A stretch of 64,000 bases of DNA, taken from Cristatella mucedo (taxonomy: Eukaryota > Bryozoa > Phylactolaemata > Cristatellidae). Location of the stretch: contig WPIO01000011.1 of the NCBI GenBank assembly GCA_009760855.2, positions 2,882,001-2,946,000 on the forward strand. Direction: 5' to 3'. The first letter of the stretch is position 1, and the number at the start of each line of letters is the position of its first letter. Shown piece by piece: positions 1 through 11,500 of the stretch. The translations under genes were made by a program, and so were the position numbers. The notes beneath the pieces are model-generated. The model was not told the DNA's origin and did not search any database. It was given only the letters and a program-made list of their open reading frames with translations.

Positions 1-307
1 ATCCGAAAGTAAGCGATTCGTTATCCTGAAGTAATCCATTCGTTTTTCAAAAGTTATAGTTTCGTGTCTGCAAGCGCTGCAGGAGGGAAGGGAATCGGTG
101 ATGCCGCAAGGAGGATCGGCAGGTGGTTGACGTATGACCTCTTGGATCTGTAGCAAAGACCCACCAGGTGCATTCTGCCGGTCGCACTGGCAGGATCTGG
201 GCTGTCCATTTCTGCAGTTTGGACGGCGGGTTGTTAAGGATTAATAGTGCAATAGTCTTGTAGTTGATGGTACTGACCGTTCGACCACGGCTCATTTGTC
301 ATGTTTC

Positions 308-346
<39 letters not shown>

Positions 347-1689
347 ATTCAATGTAAGCAGCTGCATTCTAGGGTCTGCACTCTGGGCTTCTGCTTTGCC
401 AACTGCTTATTCTCGGCCAGCAGCCTCGGAAATTGGCAGCCCGGCGACCGAGGTGAGTGAGGCAAGTGCTGCTGGGAGGGCGCCACGCCTCCTCGCTGAG
501 CTGCACCCTCCTGATAGCTTCCTCCGCTCCGCACGGCTCGTTTTAGCCAATGGCAACAGGCCGTGCCGGTGCATGCTGTTGCATTGCCACCACCTTCGCC
601 TCGAAGTTGTAATAACAGTAGTATTAATAATGTTAACAATAATAATAAAAATAATAATAGGTTGTTAGTGCAACACCCTAAGATACCTAAATCTGTGCCC
701 GGGTGCTTTACAAGTCGCTGTGAAGGAATCAATAACCAAAGGATTGTGACATGCTCGGTATCGTGCTGCTTGGGCATTGCATTCTAAAGGAAACACGTTT
801 AACGCGTAGGCTAGCATTCCAGAGTGCAACAGAAGACATTCAGGCTCACCCGTTAGTTGGACCCCTAGCTAGAAAAATGGCGCTGAGTCACGCACGCATG
901 GGTCACAGAGTGCAAAGTGCTCAGGAACAGGGTCAAGTTTGCGCCGGCGAGCAGGTAAAGCTGAGTGCAGGAATAGATGCGTCCTTAGCAGAGACTCAAA
1001 TGATGCCAAGTTTTTTCAGATAGTGACCTAGGCCGGAAGCGAGTTCTACCCACACTTGCGGTGCGAAACGAACTGGAGGCCCCATCGCCAAAAGATTGCA
1101 ATTTTTCGTGAGTTATGCTTCCAAATTAGTTGCCATCGGCTGCTATTGAACTCACTGTTGTTGCTAGGCTTCCTGCCCAAGAGGCCAGTCCTCGCCTTCC
1201 AGGCAGCGTGGACGAGCAGCGGATGTCACATGAGATTAAATTGCATTTCAGCCTGCTGCCCAGTTTGTCGCTCAGCAACGACGAAATGGCGGAGCGGCAG
1301 CTCCACCTCATCCCCCCCTGTGCATTGAATGGGAGGCAGGCTGTAAGGCCAAGGTCGCGGTCACTTGCAAAGTCGTGCCAGTGCACGTCTAGAGTCGTCG
1401 TCATCGAGAATAAAAGGCTGACAGGAGTTAGCAAGCAGAACCAGCCGAGCACATGGGGTGGGCTTCGGGGAGCAGTAGGAGGGGGCAGTGGCAGCAAGTG
1501 GGAGGGGGCGGAGCGAGGGGGGGAAGGAGCGAGTGCAGCAGAGTGGATGCCTTCCTTCCAACAGGTGCCTGGCTCCCCTCCAATGCAGCAGTGGCCCTCG
1601 TCAGTCAGGCTGACGTGCTGCCCTGCTCTTGCATCTCTCTCTCTCTTCTTTTCTTTTGGCTGCCGCTTACCACTGCATTTGTTTTCCAG
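1..1689. other. upstream PRCC intron or unplaced exons
   Basis: No exon I can name. It holds a (CTG)n run at 309-346, a GC-rich stretch with several long chance frames, and one good 5' splice site at 454 (GACCGAG then GTGAGT). The frame before that site (ending EIGSPATE) is in phase 0 for the 1690 exon, but it does not resemble PRCC closely enough to call. Confidence 0.4.
309..346 (+). repeat. (CTG)n trinucleotide repeat
   Basis: About 12 perfect CTG units, non-coding as far as can be seen. Confidence 0.9.
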
Positions 1690-1857
1690 GCATACGGCAG
1701 CTACGACGGTGCGTCTGCCGAGGCTATCGTGCAGCGCCCCGAGACGTCGTCTGCTGACAGCTGCTCAGCAGCAGCTGCTGGTGTTTACGAGGAGGCAATT
1801 GCCGGCACTTCAGCACCCCCGCTGCCATCGCAGTCTGCCATGCTCGCAGACGAGCAA
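1690..1857 (+). CDS. PRCC: PRCC internal exon (Tyr/Ala-rich segment)
   Basis: 56 codons in phase 0, opening AYGSYDGASAEA after a TTTTCCAG acceptor and closing SAMLADEQ before a GTACGT donor. It matches the PRCC stretch that lies just before the conserved LQGK block (TYGDANAAGAYY in mammals as remembered). Conservation is weak, so support comes mainly from phase, splice sites and its position before the next exon. Confidence 0.72.
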
Positions 1858-3487
1858 GTACGTGGTGCTCTCCTGTCGCCTCGCACGCTGCTTGGTCTAT
1901 CTCTCTGCTCGGTTAGGCCTGCTAGCTTATCGATTGTCGGGGGGGGGGGGGTTGCCCTCCCCGCCCCTTGCCCCTGCCCCCTCCCAAGGTTGCTCTCAGC
2001 TGCTCGCAGCACTGCGAACTCTTTTTCCTTGCAAGCTAGCTGGCAGCCAGCGCGGAGTGTCAGATCCTGGATTTTCGTCTAGGTGGCCGGGCCCTGCAAA
2101 ACGTTTGCTTGCGTAGGGGGCAGGACCCGCAAGACCCAAAACTAATGAGAAATTATAGTGAAACGTCACAGCGTTCATGCGACACGAACTCGGCAGTTAC
2201 TCATCGAGTGGAATTGAGGCGTAGTTCCTTTCGTCGTCGGAGACAGTCTGGAGGAGAGCCTAGGAACAGGAGAGAGATCCAGATCGCTACCCTGCCGAAG
2301 GAAAGGAAGGAAAGGAAGGGGCTCGCCATTCCTGCGCCTGGCCCCTGGCTCTGTCCTCCGGTCCCTCCGGCTCGCCCGAGCTTGCGGTGTTCTGCTGCGC
2401 CCGACAGGTGGAGGCTGTCTCTCTTTTTTTTGCCTCACTCTCCTTCTATTTGAGCCCCCCCCCCATCCCTAAGGAAGGCCTAACCCCCTCACCCACCCAC
2501 CTCCCCATTCTGTGCGTAGCAGTAAACTCGAGCGTGCAACTTTTAGTGAACTCCTAGTCTGGCTGACGTTGTGCCCGTTCTTGGGAACTGTCGGTGCTGA
2601 CTTTGCGCGATGGTGCATACTCGCGTATGCAGCTTCCCAGGGAGCTCTTTTTTAGGTTTGGCGTGCCGATGTAGTGCAGCCGCGGTGGCATAGAGTAGCC
2701 GGGGTGATGCCGCAGGGCAGCGCAGCTGCGTTCTCGGCGAGCCCTCACTTGTCACAAGTGTTGAAAGGCTTTGCTAAACAAAGAACGGCATTTGCTTTGC
2801 ATGCTTGTACTCTGCTTTATCCGGAGCTGTAAAGGCTGTGGTTGCAGTTGTCGTTGACTTGCATCCTTTCCAGCATATGTTAAAAAACTTCGTAGAAAGT
2901 GATCTAGTTCTCTAAGGGCACCGTAGAAATGTTTTGTTATCGTTATTATCGTCGTCGTCGGTCTTTTGTCTTGTTGTCGGATGCCGTGTGCGGTCTCTGG
3001 TACGTCGTGTCTTTTTGCGATCGGCTGTCGGTCTTTACTCGCTCCCACTGGCTGGAGGATTTTCAATCGGGAGGGGGCGTGGTCTTTTGACCGCGACGAG
3101 CGTTTCTTGCAGCAGCAGCCACAGCAAATTTACTCGCCTCTCGTCACGCTGTTGTTGTGTTGCTTGGCCTCGTATCGCAGTTTCTCAGACTGCAAGGGAA
3201 GAAGCAGCGCGGCAAGGAGGAGATAAACATCGTCGACGTGTGCGAGGACGACTTCCGTGCCTCCCAGCTCGAGCTGACCAAGACGCTCTCGCAGGAGGTG
3301 GACCCGCGGTCGTTCAGCCATCGCAAGAAAGGAGAGGGCCCGTCGACCCAGGAGAAACGAAAGCATCAGATCACCTACTTGGCTTTCCAAGTAAGCAAAC
3401 AAGAGTGACCCGTGGGAATTGCTTAAGCCGGTGCATTCGTCTTTTCTTTATGTGTGTAGTTGCAGTAGTGTGTTTGCCGTTAATCGG

Positions 3488-3562
<75 letters not shown>

Positions 3563-5470
3563 ACCAGCTCATGTAGGCTGGCCTGATGACTCACCTAATA
3601 ATAAGGTTCCAAGTTCTCAAGGCTACTGTTGGATTCTTTTTTTCAAGCTATGTATCAGTGGGCAGTACATGTATTTTCCACCCTTGTGCACGTTTATGTG
3701 TTGTACCTTACGTATACGTCCCCTTCACACAATCGTGTTCCCCCTTGTACGACGACTCGCCCCTTATGGTGGCAGACAGAGGCCAAGCCAGGGGGTGGCA
3801 AGGGCGGCAGCTACCATCCCTGGCTTGGTAGATGGGCCTGGTTGCCTATCCGACGGTGGCCATTTCGGCCAGTTTTTGCAGTTGGAGAAGATGCTGGAGG
3901 GACGAGCCCCCTGAGCCCTCTTCACAGAGGGGGTGGGGCTCTGCCTCCCCAGACCCGGTGCCACTCCTGCTCCACTTGCCTCCTCTCACTCCTCTCCCTC
4001 ACACTCCTCTTGCCACTTTGCTTCAATCCTGGCTTTGCCTCCAGGTGGCTGGCAGCTTCTAGCATAGCACGAGGGCAAATGGTCGCTGTTCACAGCATCT
4101 TAAAGGCATATTTTAAGGTCTCTTGAAAGTGGACGTAGAGGTTAGAGGTACAATTTAACAGGCGATTGATCCTCCTGCGATTTTCTAATTGCCTCATTAA
4201 AACGTGATGGCATTGATTCCACTATGAGCCAATTACGAGTGGCCTCTGGCCGTCGTGTTGCTCCAGCTGCAGCCAGCGAAACAGCTCTCTTTTTAGGCTC
4301 TTTACATATGCTTGTAAAGGAAGCATGATCAAATGGTTAGTGGTAACATGCACAATGTCAACAAGCATAACATGTTTAGGGTGACATACACAATATCAGT
4401 ACGTAAATGTGGTTAGAGGCAGCATGCACAGTCAACAGGCATAAGTGTATAAAGGACAAATCAACCAACAAATGCTGTCAAAAGTAGGTGCACTTTTAGC
4501 TTCTTCTTAAATGTCGTCAAGTCGGGGGGGGGGGAGCTGTCGTGACCCCAGTCTGGAGCGAGTTCCGGGCTCTGGGAGCATGTGCACTGAAGGCACTGTC
4601 TCCAAAGGATATGAGGTTTGCACGAGGCTAAACGATTTGATTCAGAAAAGCAGGTGGCACGATGGTTAACCTGGTAGGGGAGTAGCTCTGATAGGTAGGC
4701 TGGAGCCAGAGAATTAAGGGATCTAAAAGTGAGTGACAGTACCTTAAAGTCGATGTGCTGCTGGGTTGGGAGACAGTGCTGGTCTTCAAGAAATGGTGTG
4801 ATTTGGGAACTTCGACGCTCAAGACAGGCAAGCCCAGCTGTAGAGTTTTGCACCAACAGTAAGTGCCTGATTGCAAAGGCCGGTAAAATACCAGCAAGCA
4901 GTGAGTTGCAGGAGTCAAGATGGGATGTCACAAATGCATGAACCGATTTAGCTGTGGTATCCCTGTCTAAGCAAGCCCGAATTTTAGCAATTTTTGCAGC
5001 TGAAATAGGTAGACTTGACTGTAGAGCTGATGTGGTCGTCTAGTAAAAGGTCACACTTTGGAATAGGACCCCTAGATTTCTTGCAGATGCAGCAGGAGAT
5101 ATGCTGGCAGAGTCGATTTTGAGTGTTACACTTTTCAGTTTCTGAACATAGCTAGCAAGTTGGTTTTATTCTAATTTAATTTGGAGAAAGTTTGCTACCA
5201 TCTATGTGCAGTTGTCAGCAATACATGCACCAAGAGAGTTGAGTGAGCTCTTCGTGCTGGAGGGCTGGAAGGGATCAAAGCTGTACAGGTACAGCTGTAG
5301 ACGTAGTAGATCGTGTACGTAAATAGCATCTAGCAGCCAGCAGCCGAAACAATGCCGGCTGAGATGCTTGCACTGCCAGCACCTCCAAGCAAAAGTTGTC
5401 TGGTTCCTCTTCTGATGTTGGTTCTGAGGTTTTCTCCTGACACCCCCTTTGTATAATTTTCTGCACCAGC

Positions 5471-5503
<33 letters not shown>

Positions 5504-5669
5504 CGTGCGTGTGTTCGCGTGTGTATTCTCATATATGCATTTGTATGTGTATACGGAGTATGTGTATGCACACATATGTGGATGTATATCCCTTTATGGG
5601 CTGGCCTTTACCATGATTTGAAGTGATCCTTGTGCCGTGTGATGCTGAATTATGCCCATGATGTTAGCC

Positions 5670-5706
<37 letters not shown>

Positions 5707-6295
5707 TCGAGTACCGCACAGTCGCTGCTGTCATTTTGAGGTAGCAAAAGAAAGTGAATCCCGGCTTATCAAACTAGAAGTTCTGGCTTGCTGCGAACGT
5801 TGATGCCAGTGTGCCTCATGTGCACTGTTGGAGGAAACGAGAATCACGTGAATTGTATTTCGGGTACAGGCACTAGCCTTCACTCATTTGGAAGCAGTCC
5901 TGAGCAGTCACACCTCCCTAGCCCGAGAAATGCACGCCTAATGATTCGCCTAGCTATTTGGCTGGAAACAGATATCTGCTGAGCTAGTGGCTTCGTGTGC
6001 ATGCTCCCTGCTGCTACTGTCTGTACTGTCGGCCGTGGCACCTCAAGACCCTGGTTTTGGGTTCGAGTCCTGCAGCAGGCAATTTTTTATCGCCTGCTTC
6101 CTAGGCAGGGTGATGGCCTCCAAGGCTCCTTACACACTGTATATATGAACCGATCTCTACTCACTCTGCTCTATCGGTGCGTGGCTGCGTCTGGGCTGCC
6201 CTGCTCTCTGTCTCTTGTACGAGCTTATTCCTGGCCCTGCGTTTCGTGTAGGCAGCTTGCCTCGAAGCATCGTTCACTCGCGCTCTCTACCTCTC

Positions 6296-6344
<49 letters not shown>

Positions 6345-6368
6345 CACTCTCTTTCTCTCTCTCTCTCT

Positions 6369-6424
<56 letters not shown>

Positions 6425-7135
6425 CTCGCCTAGTGGGTGTACTGTACTGCCTTCACCGCATACACTGCCATTGCCGCCAGCACGGTGGGCCCACCCACGG
6501 CCGTGGGCGCTGCCCTGCGTGTCATTGTCAGGCATTCGCATCCCGTTGTCAGGCATTCGCATCCCGTTGTCAGGCATTCGCATCCCGTTGTCAGGCATTC
6601 GCATCCCGTTGTCAGGCATTCGCATCCCGTTGTCAGGCATTCGCATCCCGTTGTCAGGCATTCGCATCCCGTTGTCAGGCATTCGCATCCCGTTGTCAGG
6701 CATTCGCATCCCGTTGTCAGGCATTCGCATCCCGTTGTCAGGCATTCGCATCCCGTTGTCAGGCATTCGCATCCCGTTGTCAGGCATTCGCATGTCAGGC
6801 ATTCGTATCCCGTTGTCAGGCATTCGCATCCCGTTGTCAGGCATTCGCATCCCGTTGTCAGGCATTCGCATCCCGTTGTCAGGCATTCGCATCCCGTTGT
6901 CAGGCATTCGCATCCCGTTGTCAGGCATTCGCATCCTGTTGTAGGCCAAGGAGAGGGAGCTGGAGCTCAAGAATGCCTGGGCTGCCAACCGGGTCACGAG
7001 GCAGCAGACCCAGTCAAAGTATGGCTTCTGAGATGGACGCCGAGCGTGCACGAGCGAGCGATGTCTTTGTTTTTGTATACCTCTGTTGGAATTGTGCATA
7101 TAATCACGTAAATAAATATATATGACTCGAAACGT
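1690..7135 (+). CDS. PRCC: PRCC gene, 3' part (three exons seen)
   Basis: PRCC is a nuclear proline-rich protein first known from renal-carcinoma TFE3 fusions and linked to pre-mRNA splicing and the mitotic checkpoint (family knowledge). The three exons here encode about the last 154 residues. They hold the most conserved block of the family: LRLQGKKQRGKEEIN, then KRKHQITYL, then AKERELELKN and the exact C-terminal end QTQSKYGF before TGA. All joins are phase 0 at GT-AG sites: 1857/3181 and 3390/6945. The proline-rich N-terminal half should lie upstream of the first exon; I could not identify it in 1-1689, so it may lie outside the window. An AATAAA at 7111 closes the gene. Identity is from remembered family sequence, not a search. 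Confidence 0.88.
1858..3180 (+). other. PRCC intron
   Basis: Bounded by GTACGT and ATCGCAG. GC-rich, with a short purine tract near 2300 and a C-rich tract near 2455-2510. A short fragment near 2893-2930 resembles the SINE-B/LINE-A tail motif. No other gene is seen. Confidence 0.6.
3181..3390 (+). CDS. PRCC: PRCC conserved exon
   Basis: 70 codons in phase 0 after ATCGCAG and before GTAAGC. The translation begins FLRLQGKKQRGKEEIN, continues with the variable middle LTKTLSQEVDPRSFSH, and ends KRKHQITYLAFQ. These blocks line up with the conserved PRCC core (LQGKRNRGREEINF and RRKHQITYL in mammals as remembered). The exon is GC-rich and free of repeats, unlike the flanking introns. Confidence 0.9.
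3488..3559 (+). repeat. (GA)n microsatellite
   Basis: About 70 bases of near-perfect GA, 100 bases into the last PRCC intron. Confidence 0.95.
4270..5200 (-). mobile_element. LINE-A copy, 3' part, reverse
   Basis: On the minus strand the frame reads TSHLDSCNSLLAGILPAFAI, then RRSSQITPFLEDQHCLPTQQ and SLTFRSLNSLAPAYLSELLP. This is the region after the reverse transcriptase palm in CR1/L2-type non-LTR elements. The same block recurs many times in this window; I call the family LINE-A. The copy is 5'-truncated and frameshifted, and its extreme 3' hairpin is mostly lost. It sits in the last PRCC intron in antisense. Confidence 0.8.
5471..5516 (+). repeat. (TA)n(TG)n microsatellite
   Basis: Compound TA then TG run. 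Confidence 0.9.
5671..5705 (+). repeat. poly(C) run of 35
   Basis: Uninterrupted run of 35 C. Runs this long are unusual and are often miscounted in assembly. Confidence 0.9.
6030..6140 (+). mobile_element. SINE-A fragment
   Basis: Carries a tRNA-like B box (GGGTTCGAGTCC) followed by a GCAGGCAATTTTTTATCGCC block, as in the better SINE-A copy at 48755. Diverged and without a clear tail. Confidence 0.5.
6293..6422 (+). repeat. (CT)n microsatellite
   Basis: About 130 bases of CT with a few interruptions, close to the 3' end of the last PRCC intron. It forms an exceptionally long pyrimidine tract. Confidence 0.95.
6527..6943 (+). repeat. 21-bp minisatellite at PRCC 3' splice site
   Basis: About 20 head-to-tail copies of a 21-base unit beginning GTCAGGCATTCGCATCCC. 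Copies are almost identical, with one 15-base unit near 6790 and one base change. The last unit is one base shorter and reads TCCTGTTGTAG, which is the PRCC exon acceptor. The 21-base unit keeps all three frames open, which explains the long artificial frames on both strands here. Confidence 0.97.
6945..7031 (+). CDS. PRCC: PRCC terminal coding exon
   Basis: 28 codons plus TGA, reading AKERELELKNAWAANRVTRQ and then QTQSKYGF, the expected C-terminal end of PRCC. The acceptor (CTGTTGTAG) is the last, slightly altered copy of the minisatellite that fills the preceding 420 bases, so the splice site itself is repeat-derived. The 3' UTR runs to the AATAAA at 7111. Confidence 0.9.
   Translation, partial: AKERELELKNAWAANRVTRQQTQSKYGF
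7111..7116 (+). terminator. PRCC: PRCC poly(A) signal
   Basis: Canonical AATAAA 80 bases after the PRCC stop. A G-rich minisatellite starts about 55 bases further on, where a downstream element would be expected. Confidence 0.7.
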
Positions 7136-7170
7136 ACGGTGGCTTTGCTTTGCTTTCTTCGTCGTGCGCC

Positions 7171-7338
7171 CGGCGATGGGAGCAGCGATGGGCGATGGGG
7201 GCTGCGATGGGGGCTGCGATGGGCGATGGGGGCTGCGATGGGGGCTGCGATGGGGGCTGCGATGGGCGATGGGGGCTGCGATGGGCGATGGGGGCTGCGA
7301 TGGGCGATGGGGGCTTCGATGGGCGATGGGGACTGCGA
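7171..7338 (+). repeat. G-rich minisatellite after PRCC
   Basis: Alternating short units GGGCGAT and GGGGGCTGCGAT repeated about 14 times. Runs of three to five G every 6-9 bases make G-quadruplexes plausible on the + strand. It starts about 55 bases after the PRCC poly(A) signal. Confidence 0.9.
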
Positions 7339-9694
7339 CAGCTGCTGCCACCTATGCTACTGCTGCCACCTATGGAAGACGAGTGATGATTTTGGGGAAG
7401 GCATTTGGTGGTTGCCGCTTCTTAAGATTCATCCCAAACTACACAGAAAAAAGAAATAAGCGATGAAAAGGCGATTAATTACACTTGATCCTGTATTTAA
7501 TTCTTGGTTTGATTCGACGGCTCTCCGTTGTTGGAAAACTTGGTACCTGCCCACGTGCAGAGCTCCGAACGAGGCACACCGTTTTCGCTCTTCAAACGAA
7601 AGAACAATGCTAAACTGCTGCGTTTCAATGCATGTATCAAATAATGTTTTTTTCTTTTTATCAGTATTGTTTCTGTGGTAGTGTGTTAGACGGTATAAAT
7701 ATTAGTATGCTTTCCGCGGAAAATTGTACCATGTGACTCTTATCCCATGCAATTTCTATAATATAGAGCTAGCTTACTTAAGAAGTGGTGCAGAACACCG
7801 GTAGTAGTGCATGGATGCTGGTAGTTTAACTTAGTGGGCTTAAAGGAACGGAGTTGGGTCTCAATGCCATCACTTTAGCACTTGACTCGAAACTATTTCG
7901 CTTTGCAAGTCTTCAATACTAATTCTTGAAGAGATTAGTAGGCCTTCAATTATTATTAGTATTACTACATTATTCAATTATTATTAGTATTACTATATTA
8001 TACAATTAGTATTAGTAGGCCACACACCACATCGCTTCATCGCAGCGAATCGCAGCAGGAAACGCATTCAATGATTGGAAATACTCCGTTTTGACTTCGC
8101 TTTGCAGCTTTGACCTTAAGCCAAGGTCGGAACAACCCCGTAAACTTAGGTGAATTTTGATTGCAGGGAACTCTCATGGTCGTTGTAAAGCCATTTTGTC
8201 TAGCATGGCCATGCAATATTAACACGGCTGGAAAATCATATGTTGAAGCTGTCGATCTAGATGGGCCGACAGCCGGGTTTGTACGGCTCTGCAGATGCTA
8301 CAATGGGGGGGGGGGCGCTGCAGGCTATTGTATCGCCATAGTGAAAGGGCATCGGCCAAGTTATTTGGTCTTCCGTCGGGTAGGCATATCGGGTAGGCTG
8401 TACGTCGTCTCATACATTTCAGCACAACTTGCTTCCTGCTGCTCAGATTTCTCTACGTATCGGAATTGCAGAGCATACCTGTCTTGCAATACAGTTGAAT
8501 TGAGCTTGAGACCTGTCTTGCAATACAGTACACAATCAACCTTAAATAAAGCCTGCCTGGTGCACCTCAGCTTCGCAAGGAACGGACGGCATAGCGGCAG
8601 CTGTGTGTCTCGGATGCCATTTCCGGGTCGGAAGCCGTGTGGTCCGTGTTCCTGAACCGGCAGGTGGGTAGTCCCCCACCACGGCCCCGGCAGGGCAGGG
8701 CTACTCCGGTAAGGTAAATAATGTGTTCAAATATTCAAAATATAGGTTTCTATATGTACCGTCATAATATCCTGGACGCGAGTATTAAAGCACTAAGGAA
8801 TTAATTTTGTAAACCTCAGCGATAGGCAAGTCAACTCAAGTGATGAGTTCGATTCCTTTTGAGCTCATACAATTGCATATCGTCATATATATATATAACA
8901 GTACATTCATCATCTTATGAGTCTGAATCTCTAATCTATGATTATCGACTGAACTTCGACTTACAAATCGACTAATCGACTTACACGCAGCAGAAGTCGC
9001 GGTTGCAGATTAATTGTTGACGGGGATCAGCGATTAATCTTCCTTTGATGAGATGCTGCGGTCTAAAATTCTACCCACAAAAGCCAAATGACTGCAATTG
9101 GTAGTCCAGATTCAAGACTTAACAGACATTTTGCTTCGACTGCAACCTCGTTTGATTCAATAGGAATCAAAGAAGAAACTATTTATATGAAAATACTACA
9201 TACCCAACTGGACACCGACTTTATACTGTCCGATCTGTTTATCTACGTTAATCCTTTATACGACCGTGGCTGCTGGTTGGAATTCGTGCCTAGAATTGAC
9301 CAATGCTATCGATCACCAACATCGATTGCCCGTACGCATTGCCGAGGCTGTTTGCTTTGACACCTTCAGCAGCGGTGCTCTCGTTTTGACGCAGGAGATG
9401 AATCTCTACGACATAGAAACACGGTCGCTTGCACAGATATACTCGCAGAGCGAAATCCACAGTTAGTTCTGTCATACAACTCGAGAGTGAAGATATTAAT
9501 GTCTTTGTAGGACTTGTTATAGTGGGACTGACATTGTTGACTGTAATTGGTTTCCAAGAGTTAAAAGCCTTACAGATCAGCACCATATGGAAAGCAAGAA
9601 GACAGTAATATTGCTATCATAGAGCGTCTTGATATCGACATCGGCGTTAAAATAAAGTACACTCTCCTCGAACGAAGGAGTTGTCTCCGCTTTT
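7339..9694. other. intergenic, no gene seen
   Basis: AT-rich in part. A 32-base unit (TTATTATTAGTATTACTA core) is imperfectly repeated two or three times at 7945-8010. No exon or recognisable element otherwise. Confidence 0.5.
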
Positions 9695-10572
9695 ACTTAG
9701 ACCTTTCATTAGACGACCACATCAGCTTCACAGTCAAGTCTGCCTACTATCAGCTACATAACATTGCTAAACTTGGGCTTGTTTCGGCAGGGATACCACA
9801 TCTAAATTGATCCAAGCATTTGCGACATGCCGTGTTTACTTCTGTATCTCACTGCTTGCTGGTCTAGCGGCCTGTGCAATCCTGCACTTACAGCTTGTGC
9901 AAAACTCTGCAGCTAGGCATGTCTGTCGTGAGCATCGCAGTTGCCACTTCTCACCGACCTGCACCGGCTCCTAGTCAAGCAACGGATCGACTTCCAAAGT
10001 TTTGTCACTCACTTGTAAGTTCCTTCATTCTTTGGCTCCAGACTACTGTAACTCATAGCTTGCTGGCCTACCGGCATGTGCAATCAGGCGATTACAGCTG
10101 GTGCAAAAATCCTTAGCTAGGCTTGTCTGTCGTGGGGGTCGCAGTGGCCACATCACACCACTTCTCACCGACCTGCACTGGCTACCAGTCAGGCAACAGA
10201 TCGACTTTAAGGTTTTGTCGCTCACGTGTAGGTCACCTCATTTTTTGGCTCCAGCAAATCTCAGATCTACTCCCCCACTAGGCCAAGCACCGTACCACCG
10301 GTATTTCGGACTCTTATCTATTTATCACAGCATTTAGTGGGTCACTGTGAATCGTCCTTTATGTGCTTATGCTTGCTGACATTGTGCATGCTGCCACTGA
10401 CCACACTTGCATGCTGGTCCTGTGCATGTCACCCCTAACCATGTTATTCATGTTGTTTATTGAGCATGCAATCACTAAAAACTCGATGGAGCTTCCTTCG
10501 CAGCAAATGCGTATAAAGAGAATGAGCTCTCTGCCTTATCAAATGCATTACTATTATTATTATCCTTCTAGC
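9695..10572 (+). mobile_element. LINE-A copy with internal duplication
   Basis: Starts with a frame for SLDDHISFTVKSAYYQLHNI, then the LINE-A post-RT block. The block coding for the CNSLLAGLPACAIRRLQLVQ part and what follows appears twice in tandem (about 9847-10030 and 10031-10250), each decayed on its own. The usual 3' region (TGCATGTCACCCCTAACC) and ATT-rich tail end at 10572. Several stops and frameshifts are present. Confidence 0.78.
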
Positions 10573-10729
10573 CGGAAGTAGCTTACTCGGGTAGTTTTCA
10601 ACTATAATTGTCGCTCAAGAAGCTACCTCGGTAATGAATCCAGCGACCGTGCGTGCACATTCCTATGTGTGTCTCCTGCAAGTATTGCGGGTGAGACATG
10701 TCCACAACTGAGACAACTTTCAAACATAA

Positions 10730-11170
10730 TTATAAACAAGACATTTGCATAGCGCCCTCGGTAAACTTAATAATCTCCTTCTCGGCACTTCACACATATG
10801 TTGTAAGGGAAGAATGTCAACATGTAGTGATCTAGTGACATGCACAGCGTCGACATGTATAAGTACACTCAAGACTATTCACCCGGATTCAGCAAAGGCT
10901 GTGAGGAACAGAAGCGTTTCTAGCTTCTGCTCAAATGACGGCCAGTAGGCGATGTCGCTGCGTCAGTCGGCAGTGAGCTTCGGGAGCATACGAACTAAAG
11001 GCACGGTCTCCAGACGATTGAGATTGGTACGAGGCACATGTAAATGAATTGAGTCAGATCAGCAGGTACTATCACTCGCTGGTACGATGCCAAGCCTCGT
11101 TGGGAAGTAGTTCGGACAGGTGGGTTGGAGCAAGACGGTTGCTCACCATGCGTCATTTTATTACCAATAC
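10730..11170 (-). mobile_element. LINE-A copy, 3' part, reverse
   Basis: On the minus strand the tail hairpin remnant, the spacer and the C-terminal block can be aligned with the other LINE-A copies. It faces the copy ending at 10572, so the two form an imperfect inverted pair. Confidence 0.65.
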
Positions 11171-11364
11171 AAGTAAATAAAAAGCTCATTTAACAACCTA
11201 ATTTGTACCTGCTAATTAAAGCGAGTAAGTCCGGCGGTCAGTCACACGGCAAGATGGCACACTTCCGTCATGCGGCAAGATGGCCCAGCAATGTCTTTCG
11301 TGACCACACTATGACTACTTCTATTGTGACTAAGCAATCGAGTCCACAGGCAGTGAACTCTTGC

Positions 11365-11500
11365 AGTGGCAGAAAACCTTAACGGCTAGCATCGCCGTTT
11401 GCAGTGGGCAATAAAGGATCGCCTGCTGCATGACTCAAACCCACGACCTGGGTCGTGAAGAGTGAACACCTTACCTCCTGGGCGAAGACCCAGGGGGTAA
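11365..11500 (-). mobile_element. SINE-A copy, reverse
   Basis: Read in reverse it has a tRNA-like head with a B box (GGGTTTGAGTC) and then the GCAGGCGATCCTTTATTGCC block typical of SINE-A. The tail is missing. Confidence 0.6.

Larger units (their letters stand above)
3391..6944 (+). other. PRCC last intron, repeat-filled
   Basis: Bounded by GTAAGC and TGTTGTAG. In order it holds a GA tract, a reverse LINE-A copy, a TA/TG tract, a 35-base C run, a SINE-A fragment, a CT tract and a 21-bp minisatellite. Almost all of it is repeat. Confidence 0.8.

Noticed and set aside
422-453. Upstream PRCC exon ending at the GTGAGT donor
   Set aside because: The splice site is strong, but the only in-phase frame (EIGSPATE) does not resemble PRCC.
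1130-2116. 328-codon + strand frame
   Set aside because: It runs through PRCC exon 1690-1857 in another frame and through GC-rich intron, with no family features.
6527-6943. CRISPR-like regular array
   Set aside because: Units are contiguous with no spacers, and the setting is a eukaryotic intron.
5995-7351. Long frames on both strands with 7-residue repeats (AFASRCQ, NGMRMPD)
   Set aside because: They are translations of the 21-base minisatellite and CT tract; any 21-base unit without stops stays open in all frames.
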